This document shows, one piece after another, positions 41,201 to 53,385 of a DNA stretch of 64,000 bases. Position 1 is the stretch's first letter. Each line of letters begins with the position of its first letter. A program made the position numbers and the translations under genes. Source of the stretch: Pyrocephalus nanus (taxonomy: Eukaryota; Chordata; Aves; Passeriformes; Tyrannidae); assembly GCA_038380795.1 (NCBI GenBank), contig CM076266.1:33740145-33804144 (forward strand), written 5' to 3'. Below the pieces are notes generated by a model. It did no database searches. It saw only the letters and a list, made by a program, of their open reading frames with translations, and was not told where the DNA came from.

Positions 41201-44200
41201 TTTTTCCTGAAGATCCTGTCAAAAGGGCTTGATTTGGTCTGTACTTAGTAGGGGTGAAGGGGAATGTCTGCAGTTTGATAAACCTAAATTATCCCTTCTG
41301 CTTTATGGAACCTTGTACGCAACTAGTGCCAACACAGCAGCTGCCAGTGGCTAAGTCCAAGGACAAACAAAGAAAGGAAAAAATCAAACATCTTTTGTCT
41401 TATCCTTGGTGGTAACTATTCATGGAATAAAAGGAATCTTCTGCCTGTAGGTCTAGGCAGAATCCGGCAAACTTCTCTTTGCTCCTTGCTAAGCTACTTC
41501 TGCAGAACCACAGGGAGCAGGAATCAAAACAGATTCATATTCCTCAGCTACCCAAAATGAACCAGGCAAGCAGTGGACACAAGAACTTCAGGGAAGGGAC
41601 ACAGTCTCTAAATCACACTACAACTGTTCCTGAGATTGCAAAGTCATGGAGAGGCAGTGGGGAGGGCACAATTTATTTAAAAAAGCTGGAAGGCACAGCA
41701 CAGGAACACATCTACTTCCTTAGTAAGCAGATTTTTTTCCTGAGTATCCTCCCCATAGTTCAGAGCCCTGAGCAGAACAAAAGTGGGCTCTTGGGCATCT
41801 GATTGTTATCGTAATGGGTGTTTTAAGGAATTTTGCTTAATCTTATAACTAAGTTGAAAGCCTCCCTAGCTGTACTTATTACTGTATTTTAATCCAAGCA
41901 GACCTTTATTTTGACCCGCTTTTCATATTACACTGGCATTTCTACCTCTGCAAAGAGGTAGATGGATGCTTCTTGCATTTTACAGTTAATTTGGAAAAGT
42001 AGAAAGTAATTAGAGAATCTGGCACACAGTTTTTCTTTGAAATGTTTCTTTGTCTCAATTTCCTGTGTTTGGCAGATTTCTTGGAACTGGAACCCATGGC
42101 ATAACTGAGGACTAGGCCCACAAAGGCCATGGTATCTCTGTTGCAATTTCTAACTATTGATGCTGCAAGGCCTAGTGAAATGCACAATTCTTAGGGAAGG
42201 CCATACATTTCAAGTGAAATACATTAGCAGAGCTAGATATTTAGACAGTGGAAGTCCACAAATATTTGGCTAAGTAGTGATCCTCTTAACATAGTCATTA
42301 GAAAGTGGCAAGAAGAGGGATGACATTGGCACAGAGTCTTCCAGAAATATAGTCACACATCTCTGACTGGGGCTTCTAGTTACATGGCTCCTGGATTCAT
42401 CTTCTGGATCTAGCAGAGACCCTTGCCTCTTCAATCTTCTGGTGACAGAGGCATCCCTGATAATGTGGGAAATGGAAATTTAATTCTGCCTGCTGGCTGA
42501 AAGGGCAAACCCCCATAGTTTATAACTCTCAGAAGTGTGTCCTAAACGATACAGAATTTTGGTGCTTGGCTTATTTGTTCTCTCTCATTGCATCTTTTCT
42601 TCTCTCTAAAAAATACCTGTATCTACAGTGGGTTGGAACTGAAAACGTGAGATGCCTAACAAACAGGCTAAAAGTCATTCTCTATCTTTTGATCTTTCAC
42701 TCTTTTAATATTTAATGATCCCATTCAAGATGGAACAGCATTAGCAAGAGAGATTAGGAAGTGCCCTGTCCCTTTCCCCCACCGTTGTCTGTTTTCAAAG
42801 CAACAACCTGAGACAATGTGTCCCTCTGTGAAAGTGGGTAGCTTGTGCCCATGTCTTTGTCACCCTCAGTCAAAGGTCTAACTGCTTCAAATTTCGAAGA
42901 AGTGCATCTGCCTGTGCTTTGGTGAGAGTGGGAGCGCTTGCTCTGCTAGGACAACATCTGCAGGCAAAATAGCGGGATCCTTAGCTTGTGAATCATCATT
43001 GTCAGAATCGCAAAGAGGTGTTAAATTCCTTGGTGACATTGAGACTTTGGGTTTTTACTCGAGAGATCAAAGACATGACTTCCTTAAAAACAGAAAACAG
43101 CAGAATCCACCATTACCTGGAAAAATACATTAAAGTAACAAAATGTGTTACTGATTCAAACATGCTGTGCTACTGTGTGCCAGTGCAGGGGTGAGGTTTT
43201 CAAGCGTCCAATTCAGACCAGGTGGGACCAACAGTCCTGACGTGATGGTTGAATGGTCAGTCTCAGTGAAGACATCTTTGTTCAAAAATCCTTTCAATGC
43301 TGTGTACTGTACCCTGGGTGTTGGGAACCTCCCTGGGGATAGGACTGACAGTCCTAGGGGGCTGACATGGGGCTCTGGGTGATGGGTAGAGTGGGGGAAT
43401 CTGCAGAAAAGCCTGGACAAGGAGAGTTGGGCTGGCAAGTGCCCTTAGGGTCCTGACTCTATGCCAGTGAAACTGCTTTCAACAGCCAGGTATTTTTGCT
43501 AAAGAGCATTTTATTTTGACTCTGAACACACAAGGAGTGTAATTCTCAATATAGCATTTCTAAATTTCTTAACTTCAGTTTTCATGGAGTTATGTATAGA
43601 GAAAACTTGTTTTTCAGAGGAGAATTATTATCTTGGAAAAAAAAAAAGTGCTGTTGGGGAAAAGCAGAAATCAGTCACTCCCAGAAATCCCCACTAATTC
43701 AGCTAGATTATTATTATATTCCACAATCAGCCAGCCAGGGTTTATTATTCCTTTGAGACAATGGAAGATATAATTTGGTTTTGGAAGAGTTTCAACAATA
43801 GCTTTTCACTCCTGTGCTCTGGCAGCTTGGATTGCACTGTGCTACCAGACCAAAGATCCCATTTGCAGGGGATGCCAGCTAAATGGCTTGCTATACTACA
43901 TCTCCCTTGAGGTGAAATGCCGTGGAAGCTGTGAGCTGCACAGCTGCCTCGGCATCTGCTAGCACAGCCCACAGATCTGAAACAATGGAGAGAAATTGGA
44001 TGGCAATTTAAATATAATGGTCTGGCCATTACTGGTAATTAAAAATCCATTGGTAGGAGCCCAGAAGGTAAGGGGGGCATGTGAAACAGATACGAGATTC
44101 CTCTCACCTGGGTGGACTAGGATAGACTTAGAAACTACTGTACTTCTTTTTTCATATGGACCTACTGCAAACTCCTTTGAAATAAATGGAAACATTCCCG

Positions 44201-46778
44201 TTGACATTAATGGATTTTGGATCAAGTCCTAATTACCACTATAAAACCTTTTTAGTGTTGCCATACATTATTTGCCATGTATGTATTTTAATAAAACAGT
44301 CCCAAATGTACCGTAGGGAATGTGTTCCTTCAAATGGGTCTCTATTTTGAAACTATAACAAGGGAAAGCCCTCTGACAGGAGATTTTTGTTTTACTTTAT
44401 TTCTGAAGGAAGGCTTAAAGCATTCTTTAATTTTGCAGGGAAAATAGAGAACTGAGCAAAAGTCTGTGGGTTTCTTTAGACAGAACCTCATGTAAACATA
44501 TTCGTATTGTGACTGATAACAGTTCATTGCCTCAGCTGTGGCTTTGGTCTGGAACTCAAAATGCAAATCAAAACTGAATTACAAACATCAAAGCCTGGGT
44601 GATCTGGTTTCATGTACTTTGCATGGTTTGGTCACCAAACCATTCTATAGGCAAGATTTGCTCAAAACAGTATCTAGGTTAATTCAAAAGTTAATGGATC
44701 TTATAGTAAGGCTTTCTTCTAAAAATTAGTTAATTTCTGAATTTTCACCAAAACTCTAAACTGAGGTAATTTTATGTGACATCTGATTTTGTTATGAAGA
44801 ATAAAGGGTAGGAAGAGCTAAGATGACTTGTGTAACTACACAAACTGAGTAACTTTTGTTTACTTTCCCTTTCACAAAATATAAATAATAGTCACATGTC
44901 AAAAACTCAGGTCCCCTGATATTTGTATGGATTTATGAGTCCTTCAGGTCCAGATGCGAAATATTAATAGAACTCTTGAGAGCATCAGTGAATGTTACAA
45001 GAGCTTTAATTTTCCACAGCATAGCTGTAAAGGTGAATTGTAATACCATTTTTCACTCCAGCAATAGAAGGGAACGTATATCTGAGATCTCAGGTTGCAG
45101 CTGTATTCTCGGTAGCAACAATAATATACAAGTTTAAGAATGATATGGGAAGACAGGGTTCCTAAACAAGTTACAAATTATTATTATCAGAATTTCAGAC
45201 TAAGTCATAACTTTCTATTTCGTTGTTTGTTTTGTGGTCTTCTCTACAGCGAATGTCTTATAAACATTTTGGTACACAGACAATAGCAGGTGAAAACGCA
45301 GTGGCTGAAGCAATTAATATTCCCAACCCTGCTGTCTTCCAGAGGCATCTACCTTGTATCAGGGGTGACTGAATGGCTTGTGAATTGGCTTCTGAACTTT
45401 ATACTTTAGCATAAACCAAAATCAATGTTGGTTTACCTTAATAGGCCAAGCTGTAGTCTGTGGTGGTTTAGAGTTGATTCATGAGCTGTTCAGCTCCCCT
45501 CTGTTAGGAGCTGGCAATCTCTGGGAGATGTCTGGTAACCTCTGTAATTTTCTTGGGGATCTGTAGGATTCTTGGGAGAAGAACGGCCAGTGCTTTGACC
45601 CCTTCAGTTTAGTTTGTCACCATTTGATGCAAGCTGTAGATCTATAGATTTCATATTTTTTTAGGTGGGATCAAGATTAGGGCCTTTGTTACCCACTACT
45701 TGTAGCAAAGATTTATGGCTGTGCGCCTCGATGTGCTATCCCAAGGGATCTCGGTTTAGATCCGCATCTATCCTTGTATCTCAGAGACTAGGCAGAAGAA
45801 ATGAACCAATCAACTTTGCTATTTACTACTGAAAAAAATGTTATTGAAAATATTTACTTGAAAACAGTAATCATTAAACAAATGTTTCATTGCCAGATAT
45901 TTCTCTTCTGGATGCATACCTGGCAGGTCCCATTACAGGCCTGTCACCTTTGTCAATAGTGGATACTTAAGTTTTTCAGACGAAGCCTATTTCTGTTTTA
46001 TTTTTATTACCAGTCTTTAAATCAGTACAGTAGTCTTTGAAACCTCTTTGTGTCCGAGCCTCGCTTCTTTCACAATTTATGTTCTAAAACCATATACTTT
46101 TGCAGAGCCTCATGGTACCAAAAACACTCTGGGAGGGTACGTGCCTCCGCAAAACCTTCCTCTTCTTTTGCCTACAGTCTTTTTCAGATTTTCCATGTAT
46201 ACAAAGCACCAAGTAGCCTGCTCTCTGCTTCAGAGTACTCTTTGCGTAGTTAGCCCAGTAGGAAAGCCAGAGCCCATCTCACTCCCCTATGCTTTCTTGT
46301 GATGCTTCACACTTCATTATTTGAAGAGAGGGATTACTTTCATGCTGGCCTTCAGCAGCCACTGTGACTGTTACAACTCTATATAAGGCCTACTTTCCAC
46401 ATGATGTTGCCTTAAAGGTTGTGATCCAAGGCAAAGTGTGTCTTTCCACAAATAAACTACTTTATCTCTTCTTTCAGTGAACAGATGATAATGTATTATA
46501 AATTTGACTTGTCTATCAGCGTAGGGCCTTATTCATGAATTTATTTAGTAGGAAATGGGTTTTGACATCTGGAATGAAGCCCTCTTTCACTAACTACCTT
46601 CAGAAGACTGATGATGCTGAGCATTTTAAGCTTTAAAAAACCCACAAAACCAAAGTGAAAAAAAAGGCCTCTACAGCAAGTGGAGGAGAGTTGAACTAGG
46701 GAGAAAAAAAACAACTATGGTGAGTAATAAGAGCATCTCACATTTACTCAAACATTACTGTTTGAGTAAGCCTCCCAT

Positions 46779-46975
46779 TGTCCTTTGTCTACCTTTGTGT
46801 TTGCTTTTGTTTTGCCTTTTTTGTCACTTTTACTTTCTACTTTTTCCTTGTTTTTCTTTGAATAAGGCTTTTGTAGCTGAACAGTTTGTTGTTTTCTTCT
46901 TCCCTTTTCTTTTCCAACCACTCTGTTTTCCCCTGTTATCTCTTTACACACCTTATTTTCTTGACTTTGTCCCTG
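46779..46975 (+). repeat. Pyrimidine-rich stretch
   Basis: T- and C-dominated sequence with words such as TTTGCTTTTGTTTTGCC. The hydrophobic open frame across it (46,717-46,980) is a by-product of composition. Confidence 0.6.
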
Positions 46976-47354
46976 AGTGATCTTTCCTTCTCCAATCCAG
47001 TCTGTTGTGCATTTTTTCCTTCCAGATGTGTAAGTGTTTACCTGAGTCCCTCACTGCACAGTCTGTAACTCACAGAACACTGGTAGATGACAAATTGGGA
47101 GGCTGTTAATCAGAGAGCTGTTCTCTTCCAGATACTGAGTATCTGAGCTATCTTCAAAGATAAAGCGTGTCAGATACTTATCTGGTATTATTTCCTGCAT
47201 AGCTGTAATGTTGTTATAACATCATGAGGGTACAGGTCTATGCAGTTGTGAGTAAAAGCAGCTATTTATGCTTCCTACATGAACTCTGCTAAGATGCCAT
47301 CCACAGTAAAAGTCACAGTTGCTAAAAATCTGAGGCAATCATTGAAATTGCAGC

Positions 47355-47379
47355 CCTCTCTCTCTCTCTCTCTCTCTCT
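47355..47379 (+). repeat. (CT)12 microsatellite
   Basis: An uninterrupted CT dinucleotide run followed by a short TATATATC. It is a length-polymorphism candidate. Confidence 0.93.
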
Positions 47380-49140
47380 TGATATATATCTACATAAAAT
47401 AATCTGGTAATGTAGTGCCCCCTAACCTCTCAAGACCCGGCATTTATTACTAGATGGTCTTCCTTTTTAGTTTGAAGACCTCATGGTGGCCTTGTTTCAT
47501 ACAGGAAAACTCTAGATGGGATTTGAATGTGCAGTAGTAGCAGTCTCGTTAATGACTGATTTCAGAAGTGGAAAACATTTCCAGATTAGCAGCAACTCTC
47601 AAAGATATTAGAAGTACTGTAAGGGAGAGAGTTTGATTAAAGTAAGAATAGTACTGTAAGAAGAGGATCTTCTGTAACTAACTGTAATATTATGGGCTTA
47701 TAGGGGTAATGGACCAGGCATAAACTATACATTAGATCTGAACTGTATGTATTCAAAGGGCCAAAACAAAAGCAACTGCCTTATCTTTTCACTACTTTCT
47801 TGGGCTCTGCCCAAGACAAGAAGAGCCTCAGCCTATAGCAGACTCTTTACTCTCTTTAATTTACTGGTCAGCAAAGCAGACAGGTCATCAGTATTAGAAC
47901 AATGAAAATAACAAGGACACTTGTCTCTCTGGGTCTCTTCTTCTACTGCTCTCTGAGCAATATCTGTGTGCTGTGCCATGACCCAGGCTATAATTTTACA
48001 GTTTAGCACAAGTGCTTTGGTCCAAGGCACTGTTTAAGTGCCAAAATGGAAAGCTTTGGTAAGTCAGTCTTAGTATGGAGGGAAACACTGTGAAATGCTT
48101 AGAAAGATTTTTCTTTAACTTTGAGCCATAATAAAATTATTTCTTAAATTTAGTTTGCATTCAAAACAAAAGCAATCTGATTAAACATAAAATGCCAACC
48201 ATATTTCCAGAATCAATGTTTTGGAATATTTTTTTATTGAATTTCAATGACACTCACAGAGTAAGCATAGATCAAGAGGAGAACTGTTTGAACAAGCTAG
48301 CCCCAAGTATCTTATTGCTAATTCATTTATCACATCTTCCACACGCTTTCAAGGAGGAATTCTCTCTGTTCTGTAAAAGAAATATTTTTAGGTTTAGAAA
48401 TGAGATACGCAAACAAAGGGCATGTAACTCATTTCAAGCTGAAATAGGCCAGTTTTGGAAATGTGATATTACAGCAAGACTTAACCATGCTTGATTCAGC
48501 TGGGTAGTATGCCATTCCATGGGGAATACTTCAAAGAATGACACAGAGCAGCAGCAACTGGGAGGATACAGACAATTCACACAGACTGCATGCTTTCACA
48601 CCCTTGTCTCAGATCAGCAATCCCAGATGGTGATCACCCAGAAGAGTCTCAGTCTTTTTATATTCAATACTCTGCAGTCACAAAGTGGTTTAACACATAA
48701 ACTCAGTAAACTCAGATGGGATTCACATTACCTTCAGTAGGCTGAACACTCTTCTACATCCACTTACTGAAGGAAATTAGCATGATCGCTTCAGGGACAG
48801 CTCATACCTCTGTAATTAACCATAGTATGAAGTGGCTACAAGGACATATTTTTAAAAAGTGTTGAGGGAGGAATCTGGGCCTAGGAAAGTAATACACATC
48901 TGGAAGGCTAGTAAATATAAGAATTGATTACACCAGTGTAAATCTGTGAGGTACACATTGTCATAGCTGTGGTAGTCTCAGTAAAGAAAATAGCAGAATG
49001 GTTTTGACATCTCCTCTGTCAGAGTGAAGCACTCAGCTTTGCTGCCAAGTGGACATCAGTTACCAGTATTTATTCCTTTATGTGGGTTTCGCCTTATCTT
49101 TTTTGCCCCTTTCTTATTTCAAATTTCTTGAGAACATAAT

Positions 49141-49188
49141 ATGACAGAGAAATAGATGCACACTATGACAGAGAAATAGATGCACACT
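49141..49188 (+). repeat. Exact 24-base tandem duplication
   Basis: The 24-mer beginning ATGACAGAGAAATAGATGCA and ending CACT is repeated without any mismatch or spacer (49,141-49,164 and 49,165-49,188). Confidence 0.97.
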
Positions 49189-49639
49189 AGTGTCTGACTA
49201 TTTTGTGATGTTAGTTATGGAAGCAGTAAGAGTAGAAAGGGTATGGAAAAGAAGAAGATAATAATTGTTATGTTTTATCCCTTTTATGCAAACAAAAAAT
49301 TCAACAACTTTTTACCCTACCAGTTCAACCTGGCCATTGCGAATTTGCTCATCTATATTACTATGCAATGTGATTCCAAATTATTTTCTACCCTGGTAGA
49401 AAATTCATTTGTCCATTTCTTATAGTGAGTAATGTTTGTCTGGCGTGGTTGATCCCATTGGCGTAGAGACTATATCTTCAAGCTAAACTTGTCCTTGGCA
49501 GAAGTCGCCATTCACAGCACCATGATATTATGAATCTGTTCCTCCCAGCTGGGGAAATGGTGAGGCTTCCTCTGCCTTAAACATCTTTACACCACCCTCC
49601 ACTGTGTCTTTACTTCCACTGAGAGGTCTCTGAAGCACA

Positions 49640-50560
49640 ATAATTCCTGATAATGGAATGCAAATGTTAAACAGACTATTAATTAAAACAAAATCTCATT
49701 ATCAAAGAAGACTATTACTAAAGCACCAGGTTTTTCACATGAAAACAGTGGAATTCCTCCACCCTTGCGGTCCTTCTAGAATGCCTCTCCATCCCATATC
49801 CTCTCATTTAAAAATAATTGTAAGTGAAAATACTTTTTCTCTAATAACTTGTAACCTTTTTATTAACCGATTCAATTTAAAATTCCATTTTAATAATTTT
49901 TTTCACAGCAAAGAGGAGATATTAAACCACATAATTCGTATTCATGACAGCAGGCATCATTGCATCCAGACAATGCTGGGAAAATTTTGTGAGACAGAGA
50001 TAGGCAAATTAATTATAATGAAAGTTTTGTTTACTGGATTCTTGTTGTTAGATTTTAATGTCTGGACATCTAACATGCATGTATGAGCTATTCTGGAGTA
50101 ATTTAAAATTATTTGTGGGACTCTTCAAAAAATAAATTAGACTGACATTTGCACTTTTAGGATTAGATTAAGCTGTCTGCTCTGCCCACCTTGTGAAGTG
50201 CAAAATGGAAGATTTTGGCTAGAAATAGCAGTGTTTACAGAAAGCCAGCATGGAAGAGTTGTGGACATATCCACTTTGAAATTTTAACAAATGCCATAAC
50301 TATTCTTTTATTCAGACTCTGAGATGCTTTGGAGCCAAAAAAGAATTACAAGCAGTAGAAAAAGCAGCAAAGAAAACAGAAGTAATTTCCAACTTTCCAT
50401 AAGGCAGTTATTATTGTGGCTCCTAGATATTATATTATTTATACGTTCCTTCTCCTCCTGGGTTCACTGGATTTATTTTATTCCACCCATGCAAATACTG
50501 TTGAGATCATCAGAGCTCATATTTGTGTACTATAAACATTAATTGCACTGTTTAAAACAA
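49640..50560. promoter_or_regulatory. Candidate distal element (AT-rich, homeobox-like cores)
   Basis: This stretch is free of recognisable repeats and has several TAATTA/ATTAATTAT-type cores together with mixed-complexity sequence, as in many conserved enhancers. A 142-codon frame spans 49,658-50,086 but resembles no protein I know. Conservation cannot be judged from one sequence, so this is only a pointer. Confidence 0.2.
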
Positions 50561-50929
50561 AGATCTTCAATCAGCCAGAACATATATAGTTATAGCAGCG
50601 AATCCTGAACTGATTATTTAAGCAGATCTAATTTTTTTACATTATAAAGACTGTACTTGTATGTTCTGGGAGGAAGAGTTAAAGGCATGAATGTAAAAGA
50701 TACTGGGTCAAATCAGATATCTTTACTAACTCAACATTTGGACAAACACACTTTGCTAGTAGTAAAGATGTGAAGATCTGGTCCATAACAAGCCTTACAA
50801 TAGTAGTCTGTATTTTGTTCTTGGCGAAGCACCAAATCTAATTTGCTCTGAATTTACAGGACGAAAAAAAAAATAAAACCATGCTCTGCATCCCGTTTGT
50901 TACAGCAGCATATTCATCAGTGAACTGTC

Positions 50930-51030
50930 CCTCTGAGCGGCAGCAAAAGAACCAAAAGAGGAACGCTCAGCTCTGCCCGTGCTGGTGCCGGTGACGTCAG
51001 GAAATCAGTCTCCTGAGGACAAACAGCCAG
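50930..51030. promoter_or_regulatory. CRE palindrome in a locally GC-richer patch
   Basis: A full consensus CRE, TGACGTCA, lies at 50,992-50,999. It sits in a patch with more G+C and several CpGs (GAGCGG, AACGCTC, CCCGTG, GCCGGTGACG) than its AT-rich surroundings. It might be a distal enhancer or the promoter of a non-coding RNA. Confidence 0.3.
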
Positions 51031-51706
51031 CACAGCAACCAGCCTTTGTTCTACTCCTTTTCCCCCCTCCCCTTCTGGCACATTAGCTTTAGCAGACAGA
51101 TTTAAATGTTAACAAAACACTAGTGTTTACATGTGTTTTCCACTTAGTCTTCAGAACTAAACAACAATCACCGGGAGCCCCTTTCTGCCTTGGTCTGTGC
51201 GCCAAGGATGGCAGAGTCATATCACAAGTGACTTCATATGCTCGTAGATGCCATGCAGTGAGAGAGAGGGCTGTGATGTGATACCATGTGACAACAACAG
51301 TTCCTTGTACCTAGGGCTTACGGCCAGGGAAGGAGGACTCCTTGGTCAGTGCAGAAATGCAGGAAACTGAAGCCAAAGGCAACATTATGCCACCAAAAAT
51401 CTGCCCAACTCTCCATAGGGAGGCTCAGGAAGCCACTGCCTTTCCAAGCAGTAAAAATTTGCATGTAGCAGCCTGTGCATCTAGGTATCTCTCAGGACCA
51501 GGGGATCAGTGGCTGAATGCTGGCATAAAACTCATGGGACTGGTGTGAGAGTTCAGGCACTGTAAATATGCAGATGTGCAATGCTTGAAGAGAGTGATAT
51601 GCCTTAACTTCTTCCTATATTTTGAAGAACACTGAAGTGCCATTTTCAAAGGCAGATGTCTGGCTTCTGAAAGACTGCCTGCAGGAAGTCAGCCTGGAGG
51701 CAGGAT

Positions 51707-51722
51707 GCAGCTGATCAGCTGC
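51707..51722. repeat. 16-base perfect palindrome with two CAGCTG E-boxes
   Basis: GCAGCTGATCAGCTGC is its own reverse complement and contains two CAGCTG bHLH sites two bases apart. About one such palindrome is expected by chance in 64 kb. Confidence 0.5.
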
Positions 51723-52689
51723 TCCCAACAAGGCAATGGCTTAAGCTCCTGCTAAATTTTTGCAGGCAGTGCAGAGCAGCCTGGTTTGACAGACTGACTG
51801 CATAGGTCCAGCTCCCCCTCCCTACTGAAGCACCATCCCTTCACTTTAATTTCCCTAAAAATAAAGTAAAAACCCTATAGAATTCAGCCATTTTTTTCTA
51901 GTTTTATGTCAGCATCATCAGTTCCAAAGTCTGGCACACCACTTGTTCACTCTTATGCTTTTTATGATGATTGGGCACATGTATTTTTAAAGTGAGGCTC
52001 TCTATTTTCTATCTCCCCTCTGATTTCCAATACTGGGTAGCATAAATCTTTTTGTATGTCCAGCTACTCATCTCAAAGGATAAATTACCATGGAAGCAAG
52101 AAATGTTGGAGGAATGCACATATCAAATCAACTTGAGGAGACAGAGTTAAAAAAGAATATAATGGAGAGAAAGTTTCTTCACAGACAAAACCAATGAGGT
52201 GATGAAGGGTCTCATCATCTGGGACTGTTCCTGTAGGAGCTTTCTTCAATTCCTCTCCAGAAATATCAATATCTTAAAAAAAAAGAAGTACTTCTATCCT
52301 GGCCCTCTATGTTCAAGTCAGGTTACCTCAGCTGTGGTTTGGAGATCTGTGAATTTCTTTGCCATAGGTATGGGATATGAAAATTTTTAGCCCGGGATAG
52401 AGACATCTAACACAAATTTATTTGAGCATCAACCAAACCATAACAGATTTGCAATTCCCTTCTATAGAGCTCCATTTTCCTTTTTGGCCTTGTACTATAT
52501 AATTTTGTCTGTGCAGATTTTTAAGTCTGTATTTGCTATCAAAAAGACAGCAGTGTCCACTGAAGCATCTCTGACTGTGTGTTCAGAATCTTTATGTCTG
52601 GTGGCACAGTGGAAGCTGCTGGTGGCCTTTGAAGGAGCGTTACCAGCTGATTTTGGGGAGGGTTGAAGTATTTTTTGGTTTGTTTTGGT

Positions 52690-53385
52690 TTTGGGTTTTG
52701 AGTTTAATATCTTTAGCTATGATTTGGATGAGTGGATCAAGTGCACCTTCAGTAAGTTCAGAGATGACGCTAAATTGGGCAGTAGTGTTGATATCCTGGA
52801 AGGCACAAAGACTCTGCAGAGGCATTTGGACAGGCTGAATTGATGGGCTGAGCCCAACTGTATGAGGTTCAACATGGCCAAGTGCTGAATTCCACACTTG
52901 GGTCACAACAACCCCATGCAGTGCTACAGTTTGAGAGCAGAGCTGTTGGAAAGCGGCCCAGAAGACAAGGACCTGAAGGTGCTGTTTGACAGCTGGCTGA
53001 ACACGAGCTGGCAGTGTGCTCAGGTGGCCAAAAAGGCCAATGGCATCCTGGCCTGAATAAAAAATAGAGTGGCCAGCAGGACCAGGGCAGTGTTGTCCCC
53101 CTGGACTCAACACTGGTGAGGCTGCACCTCAAGTACTGTGCTCAGTTTCGGGCTCCTCATGACAAGAAAGGCATTGTGGTGCTTGAGTCTGTCCAGAGAA
53201 GGGCAATGAAGCTGGTGAAGGGTCTAGAGAGGAAGCCCTGTGGGAGTGGCTAAGGGAGATAGTGTTGTTTAGCCTAGAGAAAAGAAGACTCAGGGATGAC
53301 CTTATTGCTCTCTACAACTACCTGAAAGGAGGATGTAAACAGGTTGGGATTGACCTCTTCTCCCAGGCAACCACAGACAGTATAT
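52690..53385 (+). mobile_element. CR1 LINE fragment with decayed reverse transcriptase
   Basis: In the plus sense it encodes a broken version of the C-terminal part of CR1 ORF2. It reads through [10 protein letters not shown], where FADD of the RT catalytic motif has become FRDD, then the [13 protein letters not shown] block, and later an EKK-type block before CTACCTGAAAGGAGGATG. In-frame stops and frameshifts show that it is dead. It is truncated at both ends: the 3' end stops near CAGGCAACCACAGACAG and lacks the CR1 terminal repeat. Orientation is opposite to UBE2E2. Confidence 0.92.

Noticed and set aside
49658..50086. 142-codon plus-strand frame in AT-rich DNA
   Set aside because: Long for its composition, but with no known domain and no splice or promoter context. 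Could be retested by cross-species codon conservation.
52640..53113. 157-codon minus-strand frame
   Set aside because: It is the antisense strand of the CR1 ORF2 fragment.
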